Assembly (NCBI RefSeq): GCF_027887165.1
Contig: NC_077235.1
Span: 9,062,884-9,126,883 of the forward strand
Source: Monodelphis domestica
Lineage: Eukaryota > Chordata > Mammalia > Didelphimorphia > Didelphidae
Reading direction: 5' to 3'
DNA: 64,000 nt
Positions 34,890 to 44,464 of the stretch are shown here, piece by piece. The translations under genes were made by a program, and so were the position numbers. The notes below the pieces were generated by a model that ran no database searches, was not told the DNA's origin, and saw only the letters and a program-made list of their open reading frames with translations. Numbering within the stretch: the first letter of the stretch is position 1; each line of letters starts with the position of its first letter.

Positions 34890-35230
34890 TTCCAGCAGGG
34901 TGATAAGTACAGGAACCCTGAAAGTGGCAGCATCTCCTAGACCTGAGGTCATGCCGCTAGCCCAGGCCTCATAGCCATCACCTGGGGAAGCAACTCCTGT
35001 GGAAAAAAAGCCAGCCAATCCCTACCAAGTGCCAACCAATTGCCACACATAGAGCAAGCAAGCCAACATGACTGAAGCAGACTCAAAGGTAGAGATAGGA
35101 GGCACTATGTATGAGGCAGGTCAGATCACTACCATCTTGGCCACTATCTCTCTTCAGAAACCTGTAGGGATGCCCCAGGACCATGAATCCAAGAGCCCTG
35201 GGAATAGTGACACTAAAATCTGTTTTACTG
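34890..35230 (+). pseudogene. YBX3-like processed pseudogene, copy A (5' part only)
   Basis: YBX3 encodes a cold-shock-domain DNA/RNA-binding protein. Here a 5'-UTR-like segment (GGGGAAGCAACTCC, CAAGTGCCAACCAATTGCC) leads to an ATG at 35068 followed by TEADSK. Further on a PQDHESKSPGNSD phrase resembles the APQDPAPKSPVGSG part of the YBX3 N-terminus. The cold-shock domain is absent and the frame soon leaves the family. The same 5' segment recurs at 42515-42820. No introns are visible. The assignment rests on short matches; a retrocopy of another Y-box gene is possible. Confidence 0.5.
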
Positions 35231-35313
35231 TTGTACTCCATGAGACATTTCCATCGACTTATAGCTTAAACCTTCCATATGTGTCATATTCTATATTAGA
35301 ATGTGAGATCTTT

Positions 35314-36208
35314 GGGGCAGCTAGGTGAGGTGGCTTAATGGATAGAGTGTTAGGCCTGGAGTTGGGAGGCCCTGAGTTCAAATTTGATCTCAGATACTTC
35401 CTAGACCCTGGGCAGTTCCCTAGCTCTTCTGCCTTAGAACTGATTGATTCTTTTTTTCCATTTGAATTAGTTTATTTAGTCAATTTAGAACATTATTCCT
35501 TGGTTACAATAATCACATTATTTCCCTCCCTCCCTTCCTCCCACCCTGCCTGCAGCCGATGTGCCCAATTTCATTGGGTATTACTTGTGTCCTTGATCAG
35601 AACCTATTTCCATGTTGTTGTTTACTCTAGGATGTTCCTTTAGAGTCTACATCGCCAACCATATCCCTTCCATCCATGTATTCAAGCAGTTGTTTTTCTT
35701 CAGTGTTTTTACTCCTGCAGTGTTTCCTCTGGATGTGGATCGTGTTCTCTCTCATAGATCTCTCTGAGTTGTTCAGAATCACTGCATTGCCACTACTGGA
35801 GAAGTCCATTACATTCGATTGTACCACAGTGTATCTGTCTCTGTGTACAATGTTCTCCTGCTTCTGCTTCTTTCATTCTGCATCACTTCCTGGAGGTCGT
35901 TCCAGTTCACATGGAATCCCTCCAGTTCATTATTCCTTTGAGCATAATAGTATTCCATCACCAACAGATACCACAATGTGTTCAGACATTCCCCAATCCA
36001 AGAGCATCCCCTCATTTTCCAATTTTTTGCCACCACAAAGAGCGCAGCTATGAATATTCTTGTACAAGTCTTTTCCCTGATTACCTCTTTGGGGTACAAA
36101 CCCAGCAGTGCTATGGCTGGATCAAAGGGCAGACAGTCTTTTAGCTCCCTGTGGGCATAAGAACTGCTTGATTCTGAGACAGAAGATAAGGATTAAAAAA
36201 AAAGAATG
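35314..36208 (+). repeat. SINE1-type SINE split by an L1 insertion
   Basis: The head (35314-35451) and the tail (36160-36208, ending GACAGAAGATAAGGATTAAAAA) are the two halves of one SINE, separated by the L1 at 35452-36159. Confidence 0.85.
35452..36159 (-). mobile_element. 5'-truncated L1 inserted in a SINE, 16-bp TSD
   Basis: Reversed ORF2 C-terminus (ATGGCTGGATCAAAGG...GTTCACATGGAATCCCTCC) plus 3' UTR to a T-run at 35452. Duplications AGAACTGATTGATTCT (35436-35451) and AGAACTGCTTGATTCT (36160-36175) differ at one base. Confidence 0.93.
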
Positions 36209-36244
36209 AAGCTCTTTGAGATTAGATACTTTTGACTTATCTCA

Positions 36245-36535
36245 GGTACTTAGCTTTATTACTAAATGCTTCCATTCCTTCATTCTTCATCTCTGCCTCT
36301 TAACTTCCTTACCTTTCTTCAAAGTCTTAGCTAGAATCTCACCTTTGGAAGTTTTTTTCCAATCCTCCTTCATGCTAATGCCCTCCCTTTGTTGATTCTC
36401 TCCAATATATCTGCCTATTTCTTGTATGTAGTTGTTGGCTCCTTGAGGGTATGGACCATCTTTTGCCTTTCTTCATCTACCCTGTGTTAACCCTGTGCTT
36501 AACACACAGTAGGAACTTGGGAAATGCCAGTCATG
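36245..36535 (+). repeat. L2 LINE 3' end
   Basis: TTGGCTCCTTGAGGGTATGGACCATCTTTTGCC and TGTGCTTAACACACAGTAGGAAC are the usual L2 3'-end phrases. Confidence 0.7.
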
Positions 36536-36733
36536 ACTAATGGTGAGGGGAAGGGAAGGAGTGATCATTGAGAAGGCCAGTTTGGCTGGAGAACAGAATG
36601 TAGAAAGAGGAGTAACATATAAATAAGGCTGGGGAGGTTCAGCCATAGGCTGCTATGTAAAGGGCTTTATGTAACTGAAGTTTGTGGTTCTCAAGCATAT
36701 TTATCTCATGACAGAGTATTGTTTTTTGCCATG

Positions 36734-37084
36734 TGTAAAAAATAGACTCGAATACAGGACTACAATCCCCATGAGCCTTTGCTCCACTTCCCCAGAATGC
36801 CTTGTAATCTCACCTGGGCCGAGATCAAGAAGGTATTTAAGCTGATTCAAAGGCTTTTGAAAGGGTTTTGCCTCTTTTTGGACTTCCGTTTTGGAGCAGA
36901 GGCGTCTCTTGCATGATGTGAGGTTATTTTTTCTAGGCCTCTGGCCTAGGCACATGTTTCTTACTTGTATATTCTTTAATCTTTAACCTTTAATAACCCT
37001 CTAAAAATATAATACTTCTTGCAGAGAGAAACTAATTTCTACCTGCCTCAGTCTCCCCGTCTCCCCTAAATTTTAATCTTTAGT
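36734..37084 (+). repeat. 5' LTR of ERV copy 2
   Basis: 351 bp starting TGTAAAAAATAG; TATTTAAG promoter box near 36833; duplicated CTCCCCGT near 37052. Confidence 0.92.
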
Positions 37085-37719
37085 CCTGGCACTGACTGGG
37101 TAAATGCATCATTACTTAGATCATTTTGATTGGGCCCTGATTGAAGGACCTGTTATAGATTTATTTTTCTTCTACTTGGAATTTTTACACACAAGACTTT
37201 GATAGTCTATATTTTCATCCAGAAATTTTTCTTTTCTTTTGGATTTTCTGATGTCTTTTTAATATCTCTTGCCAATTGATTCATATACCTCATACCTCAG
37301 CCATGCATCCCTAACTGATTCTGAATCTTTCAATCACCCACAACACGGGGGAATGTAAAAAAAAATCATTATTTAAATTGCAAAGTTTAATTTCCTTTTG
37401 AGAAGAATTTTAGGTAAAGAAGATGCTACCTCTCTGAATCCAGAACTGAACTGTTGGAGAAGCCACCATGAAGAAGCCTCCAGACCACAAGTTGCACAAA
37501 ATTGAACTTTGGGTGTGGTTGATTAAACATTTATTTGTATGTATACTTTTATGCCAAAGGGGACTGCCCCCTAACGGCTTTTTGTCAATGTGTTCAGCAA
37601 TTATTGGTTTTATTCTTTTTTCTCTTATCCTCACACTATTGTAATCTTTTAAGTTTATTATGTTTTTATGATCCTTTTGGGGAAAAATTAATTTTTCCAA
37701 AAATGTTCATACGAGGGAA

Positions 37720-38062
37720 TGTAAAAAATAGACTCGAATACAGGACTACAATCCCCATGAGCCTTTGCTCCACTTCCCCAGAATGCCTTGTAATCTCACT
37801 TGGGCCGAGATCGAGAAGGTATTTAAGCTGATTCAAAGGCTTTTGAAAGGGTCTTGGCTCTTTTTGGACTTCTGTTTTGGAGCAGAGGCGTCTCTTGCAT
37901 GATGTGAGGTTATTTTGTCTAGGCCTCTGGCCTAGGCACATGTTTCTTACTTGTATATTCTTTAATCTTTAACCTTTAATAAACCTCTAAAAATATAATA
38001 CTTCTTGCAGAGAGAAACTAATTTCTACCTGCCTCAGTCTCCCCTAAATTTTAATCTTTACA
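37720..38062 (+). repeat. 3' LTR of ERV copy 2
   Basis: 343 bp, TG...CA ends, intact AATAAA. It is preceded by a short purine-rich tract ACGAGGGAA. Confidence 0.93.
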
Positions 38063-38299
38063 CATGACAAATAGCATCCATGGGAAAATGGGAGTATGTT
38101 TTGTACAGCTTACAACATACCTAGCTGGAACATCACAGAAGAGAAACCTTTTATGAACCACTGTTCTAGAGGCTCCTGGGGTTTTTGGAAGTGGGAAGTG
38201 ACATGGTCAGGCCAGCATTTCGGGAACTAAGGTGGTGACAGTGTCTAAGATGTGTTCATGGAATTTCACTGGTACCTATGCACTTATGTGAAGTGTGAG

Positions 38300-38640
38300 C
38301 TAAAACTCCCAAGCTAGACTGGATCCTGAGTGTGAAGGGACTTGGATACCAAGGTAAAGATTTTTGACTCTGTTCTCAATAGGCAGCAGGGAGCCACAGA
38401 AAACTTTTAACTGGTGAAATGAGATAAGATTCTTTTGGTAGTGGTATAAAGGTTGGATTGGAGAATGGAAAGAGTAAAGGTGAGATTGGTTCAAAGGTTT
38501 TTTATGGTACTCTTTAGTAGGGGATGGAGAATGAAGGACTAAATTAAGAAAGCAGTGAGTACAGACAGGGTAGGGATGGGGATAGATGCAAAAGATACTA
38601 TGGAGCAAGAATTTTCAGGACTTGGCAATTGGCTAGGTGT
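38300..38640 (+). repeat. Ancient interspersed repeat, family R (3' part)
   Basis: AGGGACTTGGATACCAAGG, AGGCAGCAGGGAGCCACAGAAAACTTTTAACTGG and GGTTGGATTGGAGAATGGA in family order. Confidence 0.5.
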
Positions 38641-40089
38641 GAGGGGCCAGGAAGAGAAGTTAGAAATAATTCTGTGGATGGATGACTGGGAGAATGATTT
38701 CAATAAAAAGAGAAATCAGGACTAGAGAATCACTGTTGACTTGCACTAAAAGGGAAGCATGGGCTAGTGTGTGTGGGGTTCAGTTAGCCTTGAGGACATG
38801 ACTGATCCCCTTCCCTCCTGATTTCTGCCTGAGAATGAGCCAGGTACTAAGAACTAAGAGCTCTTGGTTGACTCTTCATACATCATACATATGAGTTAGA
38901 GGAATTTTTCCATTTGACTATCTTCTCATGTTTTTGGCAACAGGTTAAGGTTCCTACATATTCAAGAATCTTCTGATTTAATTCAGTTCAACTAATAGTT
39001 GCATGTTTATTTGTTGAGCCATTATGGGCCTTTAATGCCAGTTTAAGTTACCTTCAGAATGAATGAGGTGCTTGCAGGTTTTCAGTGCCATAGATCAGTG
39101 TGCCAGATGCATGTACTTGGGTAAGGCCTGGCTACATTGTGTGCTGTAGCATGACCATGAGTGATTTCCTCCAGTTCATAATTCTTGTATATTGCGTTTA
39201 TCTTCACAGTAAGCTATTTGTTTACCTCCATTGGCTGTTAATGCTCCATGTGTATAGTTTCTGGCTAGTGTTTGAAGTTGTGGAAATATAATTCCCATCA
39301 TATTTATTTTAGTAATTGTTGAAATCTCTCATTGGAGATGGAAGACTTGGCTTCTGGTTCTATTTCTGCCTCATTGAAATATGTGATCCTAGGCAAGTCA
39401 GAAGAAACTGGGCCTCATTTCTATAGTTGAGAAATAGAGTTGACAGCATCTGTGTCTATGAGGAAACTGTTTGTTCTTGGCCTGGTGGTGTTCTCTTTGC
39501 TTAGGAATCTGGGGAAAGTATGAGGTCAGGACAGTGAGAGGGAACAGCACTGCTCACCATAAACATGAGCAGGCACAGTGCTGATGGACAGGCTTGATGA
39601 TTTTGAAAGCTGTTTGAATAACTGACTATAGAAATCTCAAGTGTCCTAGTCTAGTTGTCTGGAGTTGCTTAGGATAGTTTTTACTTTTTCTTAAGTCAGT
39701 TGTCTTGTTCTAACTTCTAACTACTCTCCCCCCTCCCTCATATTTTCCTATCAATGAAAGTGGCCAACTCTGGACTTTGCAAACAGCTTCCTGTTCACAC
39801 TCCCAAAACTGTGGTCATGGTGTGAATAGAATAATAGGACTGTTGTTAGAACAAAGTCATTTTCATATTTTAACATTAAAATACTACTTCAGTCCATTTG
39901 CTTTTCTCTCCCACCATGGGTGCTAGTTTTCTTTATTATTAACATCATCTCTCATATTGGCTTGCTTTCTCTGTTGGGAGAGAGGGTGGTATAGGAAGGG
40001 AGAGAATTTGGAACTCAAACTTTAAAAAGAAAGAATGTTAAAAAAATAATAAATTTAAAATATTTTTCAAAAATTATTTACATTATCTA
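38641..40089. other. Intronic sequence, mostly unassigned
   Basis: A MIR-like piece is visible at about 39340-39440 (AGGCAAGTCAGAAGAAACTGGGCCTCATTT). Nothing else was recognised. Confidence 0.4.
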
Positions 40090-40770
40090 ATATGAGTATA
40101 CCCCCAAGGCACTGTCCTGGGTCCTCTCCCTTTTTAGACTCCTTGATGATTTTGTCAACTTCCATGAGTTCAGTGATCATCTCTATGAAGATAGCTCCCA
40201 ATTTTACATTTTGCCCTAATCTCTTTACTGACCTCCAGTTGAGTGGGCAATTAGTAATTTGGGAAATCTCTATGTAGATGTCTAGACCTTTGGTATCTCC
40301 CTAAAACATTTCCAAAATCAAACTCATTGTATTTTCTCCAAAACCTGTACCTCCTCCAAATTTCTCTTTCTGTTGATGGTACCACCAACCTCCTTATAAA
40401 CATCCAAGTTTCTAAGATGAGAATCATCCTTAGCTTTTCCCCCTCTCTCTTCTCCAGTATCCATTTGCCAAGGCTTGTCACTTCTACCTCTGTAACATCT
40501 TACATTCATCAATTTTTGTCTACTCACACAGCCACTACCATAGTTGGGCCCAACCTACCTCTCTAGTCCACCTTCAAAGCCAGATTGATATCCCTTAAAC
40601 ACAGAGGTGCCCATGACAACTTTCTACACAGAAATTTTCAGTGGTTCCTTTTGTCCTTAGGATAAAATACAAATACATGAGCAAAGATGGCTTGAATTTT
40701 TTCCTTTTGTCCCTAGTACTTAGCTTAGTACCTGTTGTATAGTTATAGGTGCTAAATACACATTTGTCTT
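40090..40770 (+). repeat. L2 LINE fragment
   Basis: CACTGTCCTGGGTCCTCTCCC, CCTTGATGATTTTGTCAACTTCC, CCACCTTCAAAGCCAGATTGATATC and CCTAGTACTTAGCTTAGTACCTG follow the L2 3' order. A MIR copy follows at 40780-41015. Confidence 0.75.
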
Positions 40771-41250
40771 ATTTAGTCAGGGTAGTATAGTGGAAAGAAT
40801 ACTGGATTTAGAGCCAGAAGACTTGATTTAAATTCTGAATTTGCACCTTATTCCCTGTGTGACCTTGAGAAAGTAATCTTTCCAAAGAAATAGGTATCAG
40901 ACCTGTAATTTCATTTGTAGAGAGAATTCTCAATCCCAGTGCAGATCAGCTTCAGTGAAGTCAGGTAGTTACACTAGATGATCTTCAAGGTCTCTTATAA
41001 CTTGGAATGCCATGGTTCTAAAGGGAAAAATTCATAGAGGCCTGAAAGAAGTACTGCTCCATGACAGGGATGGCTATAATAAGCACTAAAGGTGCTGACT
41101 CACATTGCTGCAAAATGGTCTCATTAAAGCCAGGATGTAGGCTAGTATTTTGTGTTGTGCTCAGGAAGGTGGTAACAACATAGCCTGTTGGCTCTGGGAG
41201 AAAGTGGAACTGATGGCCTATATGAACACTTATGGGATTTAAAGCTAGAG

Positions 41251-41442
41251 CAGTGGTTCTCAACCTCTCAATTTGTAGCAATGAGAATACATAATGCATA
41301 TCAGGTATTTACATTCCGAATCATAACGGTAGCAAAATTACAGTTTTGAAGTAGCCACCAAAATAATGTTTTGGTTTGGGGTCACTGCAACATGAGGAAC
41401 TGTATTGCAAGGTCACGGCATTAGAAAGGTTGAGAACCACTG
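41251..41442 (+). mobile_element. SPIN-type nonautonomous hAT transposon
   Basis: The 192-bp element has terminal inverted repeats CAGTGGTTCTCAACC and GGTTGAGAACCACTG. Flanks AGCTAGAG (41243-41250) and CGCTAGAA (41443-41450) share the core GCTAGA, in line with an 8-bp hAT duplication. The interior (GTATTTACATTCCGAATCAT, TAGCAAAATTACAGTTTTGA, GGGGTCACTGCAACATGAGG) matches the SPIN 3' region as I recall it. There is no transposase; it is an internally deleted copy of the kind that spread in opossums. A related hAT-Charlie miniature element is the alternative. Confidence 0.85.
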
Positions 41443-41469
41443 CGCTAGAAAGTACTTTACAATAAGATC

Positions 41470-41600
41470 ATTTAGTCTACCACTCTATTTACAAAGGATG
41501 ACATTGAGGCTCAAGAGGGAAAGGAATGGGGGAGAGATTTACCTAAAGCATCATGTGTGAATAGCAAGTAGACTAATATGGCTGAATCATAGAAGGTATG
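41470..41600 (-). repeat. MIR-type fragment
   Basis: ATCATTTAGTCTACCACTCTATTTACAAAGG and TTGAGGCTCAAGAGGGAAAG, reversed MIR order. Confidence 0.5.
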
Positions 41601-41639
41601 GAAAGAAATAATGTATTAAAAAACCAAAAAGATAGAAAA

Positions 41640-42470
41640 GAGTCAAGTTGTGGAGAATTTGATTGCCAGACACTTATCCTAGAGCTGAGAAGGGGTTATT
41701 AGACTATAGTAGGGGGTTATATGGTCAGACCTACACTTTAGGAAAATCACTGTCAATTGGGAAGGATGAATTGGAGTGGGAAGAGCCAGGAAGAGTCCAG
41801 TTAGGAGGCTATTGCAATATCCAGGTCTGAGGTCATAAGTACTTGAATTAGAATGGTGATTGCGTGAGCAGAGACAAGAGATAAATGTGAGAGATATTGT
41901 TCAGTAGAGAGAGGAGTTGAGGATGACACTGAGTTTTTTATGTTTTTACTTTTTTAATTAATTAATTTAGAATATTTTCCATGATTCATATTCTTTCCTT
42001 TCCCTCCTCCCTCTCCCTCCCATATGACAGAGTTTTGAACCTGGATAACTATAAAGACAGTGGTACCTCTGACAGTGATAAAGAAGTTGAAAGAAGAGTA
42101 GATTTAAGGGGGGGAAATAATGAGTTGTTCTGAATTTGGGTTTCTCTTTATTGAGTTTGAGATGCTGAGGGGGCATCCGGTTTAGAATGTCTGGAGGGGT
42201 TTTGGTGATACAGGAATCATGGGAAAGAGTAGAATTCAATGAATATATCTGGGAATCATCTGCATAAAGATGTTACTGAATCCATGGGAATGAAGGAGAC
42301 AAGTGAAAGTGAGAGAGTACAAAGAGAAGAGAAAAGAAGACCTAGGATATTGTCTTGAAGGATAGCCGCAGTTAGTGCTTGTGACCTGGATGAAGATCCA
42401 AAAGGGAACTGAGAAGATGCAGTAAGACTGGTAGGAGGAAAACTAGGGAGAGAAGGGTCATTAAAACATG
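41640..42470 (+). repeat. Ancient interspersed repeat, family R (long copy)
   Basis: The longest copy in the window. Blocks include GGTCAGACCTACACTTTAGGAAAATCACTG, GGAGGCTATTGCAATATCCAGG, GAGTTTGAGATGCTGAGGGGGCATCCGG, GGGAATCATCTGCATAAAGATG and GTGACCTGGATGAAGATCC. A roughly 90-bp reversed L1 3' tip (41937-42030) interrupts it. Confidence 0.6.
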
Positions 42471-42514
42471 AAAAAAGGAAGTTTCCTGAGAAAAAAGATA
42501 ATCAGTAGTGTTGA

Positions 42515-43125
42515 TAGACACAAGAGCTCTGGGAGTGGCAGCACCATCCAGACCATTCCTGCTTCCAAATCCAGCCTTAGAGCCACCATCTGGGGAAGCA
42601 ACTCCAGTGGAGAAGAGGCCACCAGTCCTCACCAAGTGCCAACCAATTTCTACCCACAGGGCAAGCAAGCCAGCCTGATGAAGCATTAAGGAACCCATAG
42701 GTAAAGACAGGAGGCAGCATTGCTGGACAAGTCAAGCCACTACCACCTTGACTACTGTCTCCCATCATACGCTCATGGAGATAGTCCAGGATCCTGAACC
42801 TAAGAACCTTGAGAATAGCAATGTTTCCAGCCGACTACCTTCTTACCCATCATCCTGGGAAGTAGCAGCCAGTGTGGACATGCAGCCTGGGGACTGCTCC
42901 TAAAGGTTCTACAGCTATAGATACTAAAGACCCAGAAAAGAATGTTATTGCCAAAATACTTGACCCTGTCAAATGGTTCTGCATCAGAAATTGATATGAT
43001 TTCATCAATGAAAATGGAATTAAAGAAAAGATATTAACATCTGCTTTGCCATCAGATTCTAAGAACCATGGGACCTTATCTTCTAGTTTCAGCTGAAACC
43101 TTCCCTAGCTGTTGTCTCTTCATTA
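42515..43125 (+). pseudogene. YBX3-like processed pseudogene, copy B (5' UTR to start of cold-shock domain)
   Basis: The first 300 bases parallel copy A. Near 42930-43060 the + strand reads a phrase like EKNVIAKILDPVKWFCIRN, then a stop, then YDFINENGIKEK. This is the start of the Y-box cold-shock domain (family [20 protein letters not shown]...DTKED). Exon-spanning sequence without introns points to retroposition. Stops and frame changes make it dead. Only the part up to about one third of the domain remains. YBX3 is favoured over YBX1 and YBX2 because of copy A's N-terminus. Confidence 0.68.
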
Positions 43126-43137
43126 GAATTGGATCTT

Positions 43138-43526
43138 TTTTTTTTAATTTTATTTTATTAAATATTTCCTAATTAAATGTAAAATTTTTTCCCCTTTTAA
43201 AATTTAGAATATTTTTCCATGGTTACATGATTAATGATTCCCGTCCCCCAAAGACCACCCCCAATCTGACAAGCAGTTCCACTGCGTTATTATACATGTG
43301 TCATTGTTCCAAGCCTATTTCCATGTTAGTCATATCTGCAGTAGAGCAATCTTTAACATCAAAACCCCAATCATATCCCTATCACACTATGTGATTGATC
43401 ACATATTTTTTAATGCATTTCTGTCTCCACAGTTCTTTCTCTCAATGTGGATAGCATTCTTCCTCACAAGTTCCTCTAAATTGTCCTGCATCATTGCATA
43501 GCTGCTAGTATAAAAATCCATTACAT
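43138..43526 (-). mobile_element. 5'-truncated L1 3' end, 13-bp TSD
   Basis: Reversed L1 3' UTR and distal ORF2, starting at a T-run. Perfect duplications AGAATTGGATCTT lie at 43125-43137 and 43527-43539. It landed at the end of the YBX3-like pseudogene region. Confidence 0.93.
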
Positions 43527-43879
43527 AGAATTGGATCTTAATGAGAGCAGGGACTATCTGACTTTTCTGTTTTTATCCTCAGAGGTAAGCACAGAATTTT
43601 TGCATATAGTAAGCACTTGATAATTACTTTATTCACTCATTCAGTGCTACAGTGGAGGTCAAGAAGGATGAGGAATGAGAACAAGGCCATTCAGTTTGGC
43701 AGTTAAGAGATCCTTAGTAACTTTGGGAGGTGACCTAGTAAAGTGTAAGTTCTTAGAGGCTGAGATTATCACTTGTTTTATCTTTGAATCTCCAAATATT
43801 TAGCACACTAGTCATTGGGAGTTTTAGGCCTAGGCATGCTTGTAGATATTTAACAAAAGAGTGGAGTGGGAATGTATGC

Positions 43880-44010
43880 AAGACAGCCTTTTAAGTTTAA
43901 TCTGCATTATCAACATTATCTCTAACACTTTCTTAAGCCTATACAATCATCAAAATCAGCCCTGATTTGTAGAGTTTGTGAATTTAGGGGGTATAAATTC
44001 TTAGAGCCTT
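43880..44010 (+). repeat. Short repeat shared with the right edge of the hAT-like remnant (16255-16375)
   Basis: ATCAACATTATCTCTAACACTTTCTTAAGCC and AGCCCTGATTTGTAGAG have close parallels in the same order at 16258-16330. It may be a miniature derivative of the same transposon. Confidence 0.45.
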
Positions 44011-44164
44011 GATTTCAAGGAAGACTGGTATCTGAACTCATGGAAGGGAAGGATTTCATGAGGAAGAAATGAGGAAGGACTGTTTTTCAGGAATGGTGAC
44101 TAGTTTATAGAAATATATAGCATGTTGTGTGGAGAACATTCCATTTTATCTGGAACAAATAGTA

Positions 44165-44330
44165 CATGAAGAAGATTAGTGTGCATTAAGGCTGGAAAGG
44201 TAGGTTGGAACCAGATTGTGTAGGTTCTTAAATGCCAGGCTGAGGAGTTGATATTTTATCTTAGAGGCAGTAGGAAGCCATTGAACATGACTGTGAATAA
44301 AGAAGAGAAGGGAATGAATACCAGAGCTGT
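44165..44330 (+). repeat. Ancient interspersed repeat, family R fragment
   Basis: GGCTGGAAAGGTAGGTTGGAACCAGATTGTG, TTCTTAAATGCCAGGCTGAGG and AGGCAGTAGGAAGCCATTGAA in order. Confidence 0.55.
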
Positions 44331-44464
44331 GGAAGTGGTAAAAATCAATAGAACCTGAAACTGAATTGGTTTCTATTGCAGTAGTACAAGGTTCCTTAGA
44401 CTCTAGATGCTTCAACTCAAAGAGGGATAACTTCATTTTCTGAGATGGGATTATTTAGATATTC

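Larger units (their letters stand above)
36734..38062 (+). mobile_element. ERV copy 2 (short internally deleted provirus, 4-bp TSD)
   Basis: Two LTRs (36734-37084 and 37720-38062) flank only about 635 bp. A perfect 4-bp duplication CATG lies at 36730-36733 and 38063-38066, as expected for class I (gammaretrovirus-like) ERVs. The interior equals the ends of copy 1: a short 5' part directly joined to the 3' untranslated part, with gag, pol and env gone. The LTRs differ at about seven to nine sites (2-3%), so the insertion is younger than copy 1. The 5' LTR has lost its poly(A) signal (AATAAC instead of AATAAA), carries an 8-bp duplication, and its terminal CA is GT. Confidence 0.93.

Noticed and set aside
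37410..37941. Minus-strand open frames of 91-98 codons in ERV copy 2
   Set aside because: They are antisense to the provirus and recur only because the LTR and interior are repeated.
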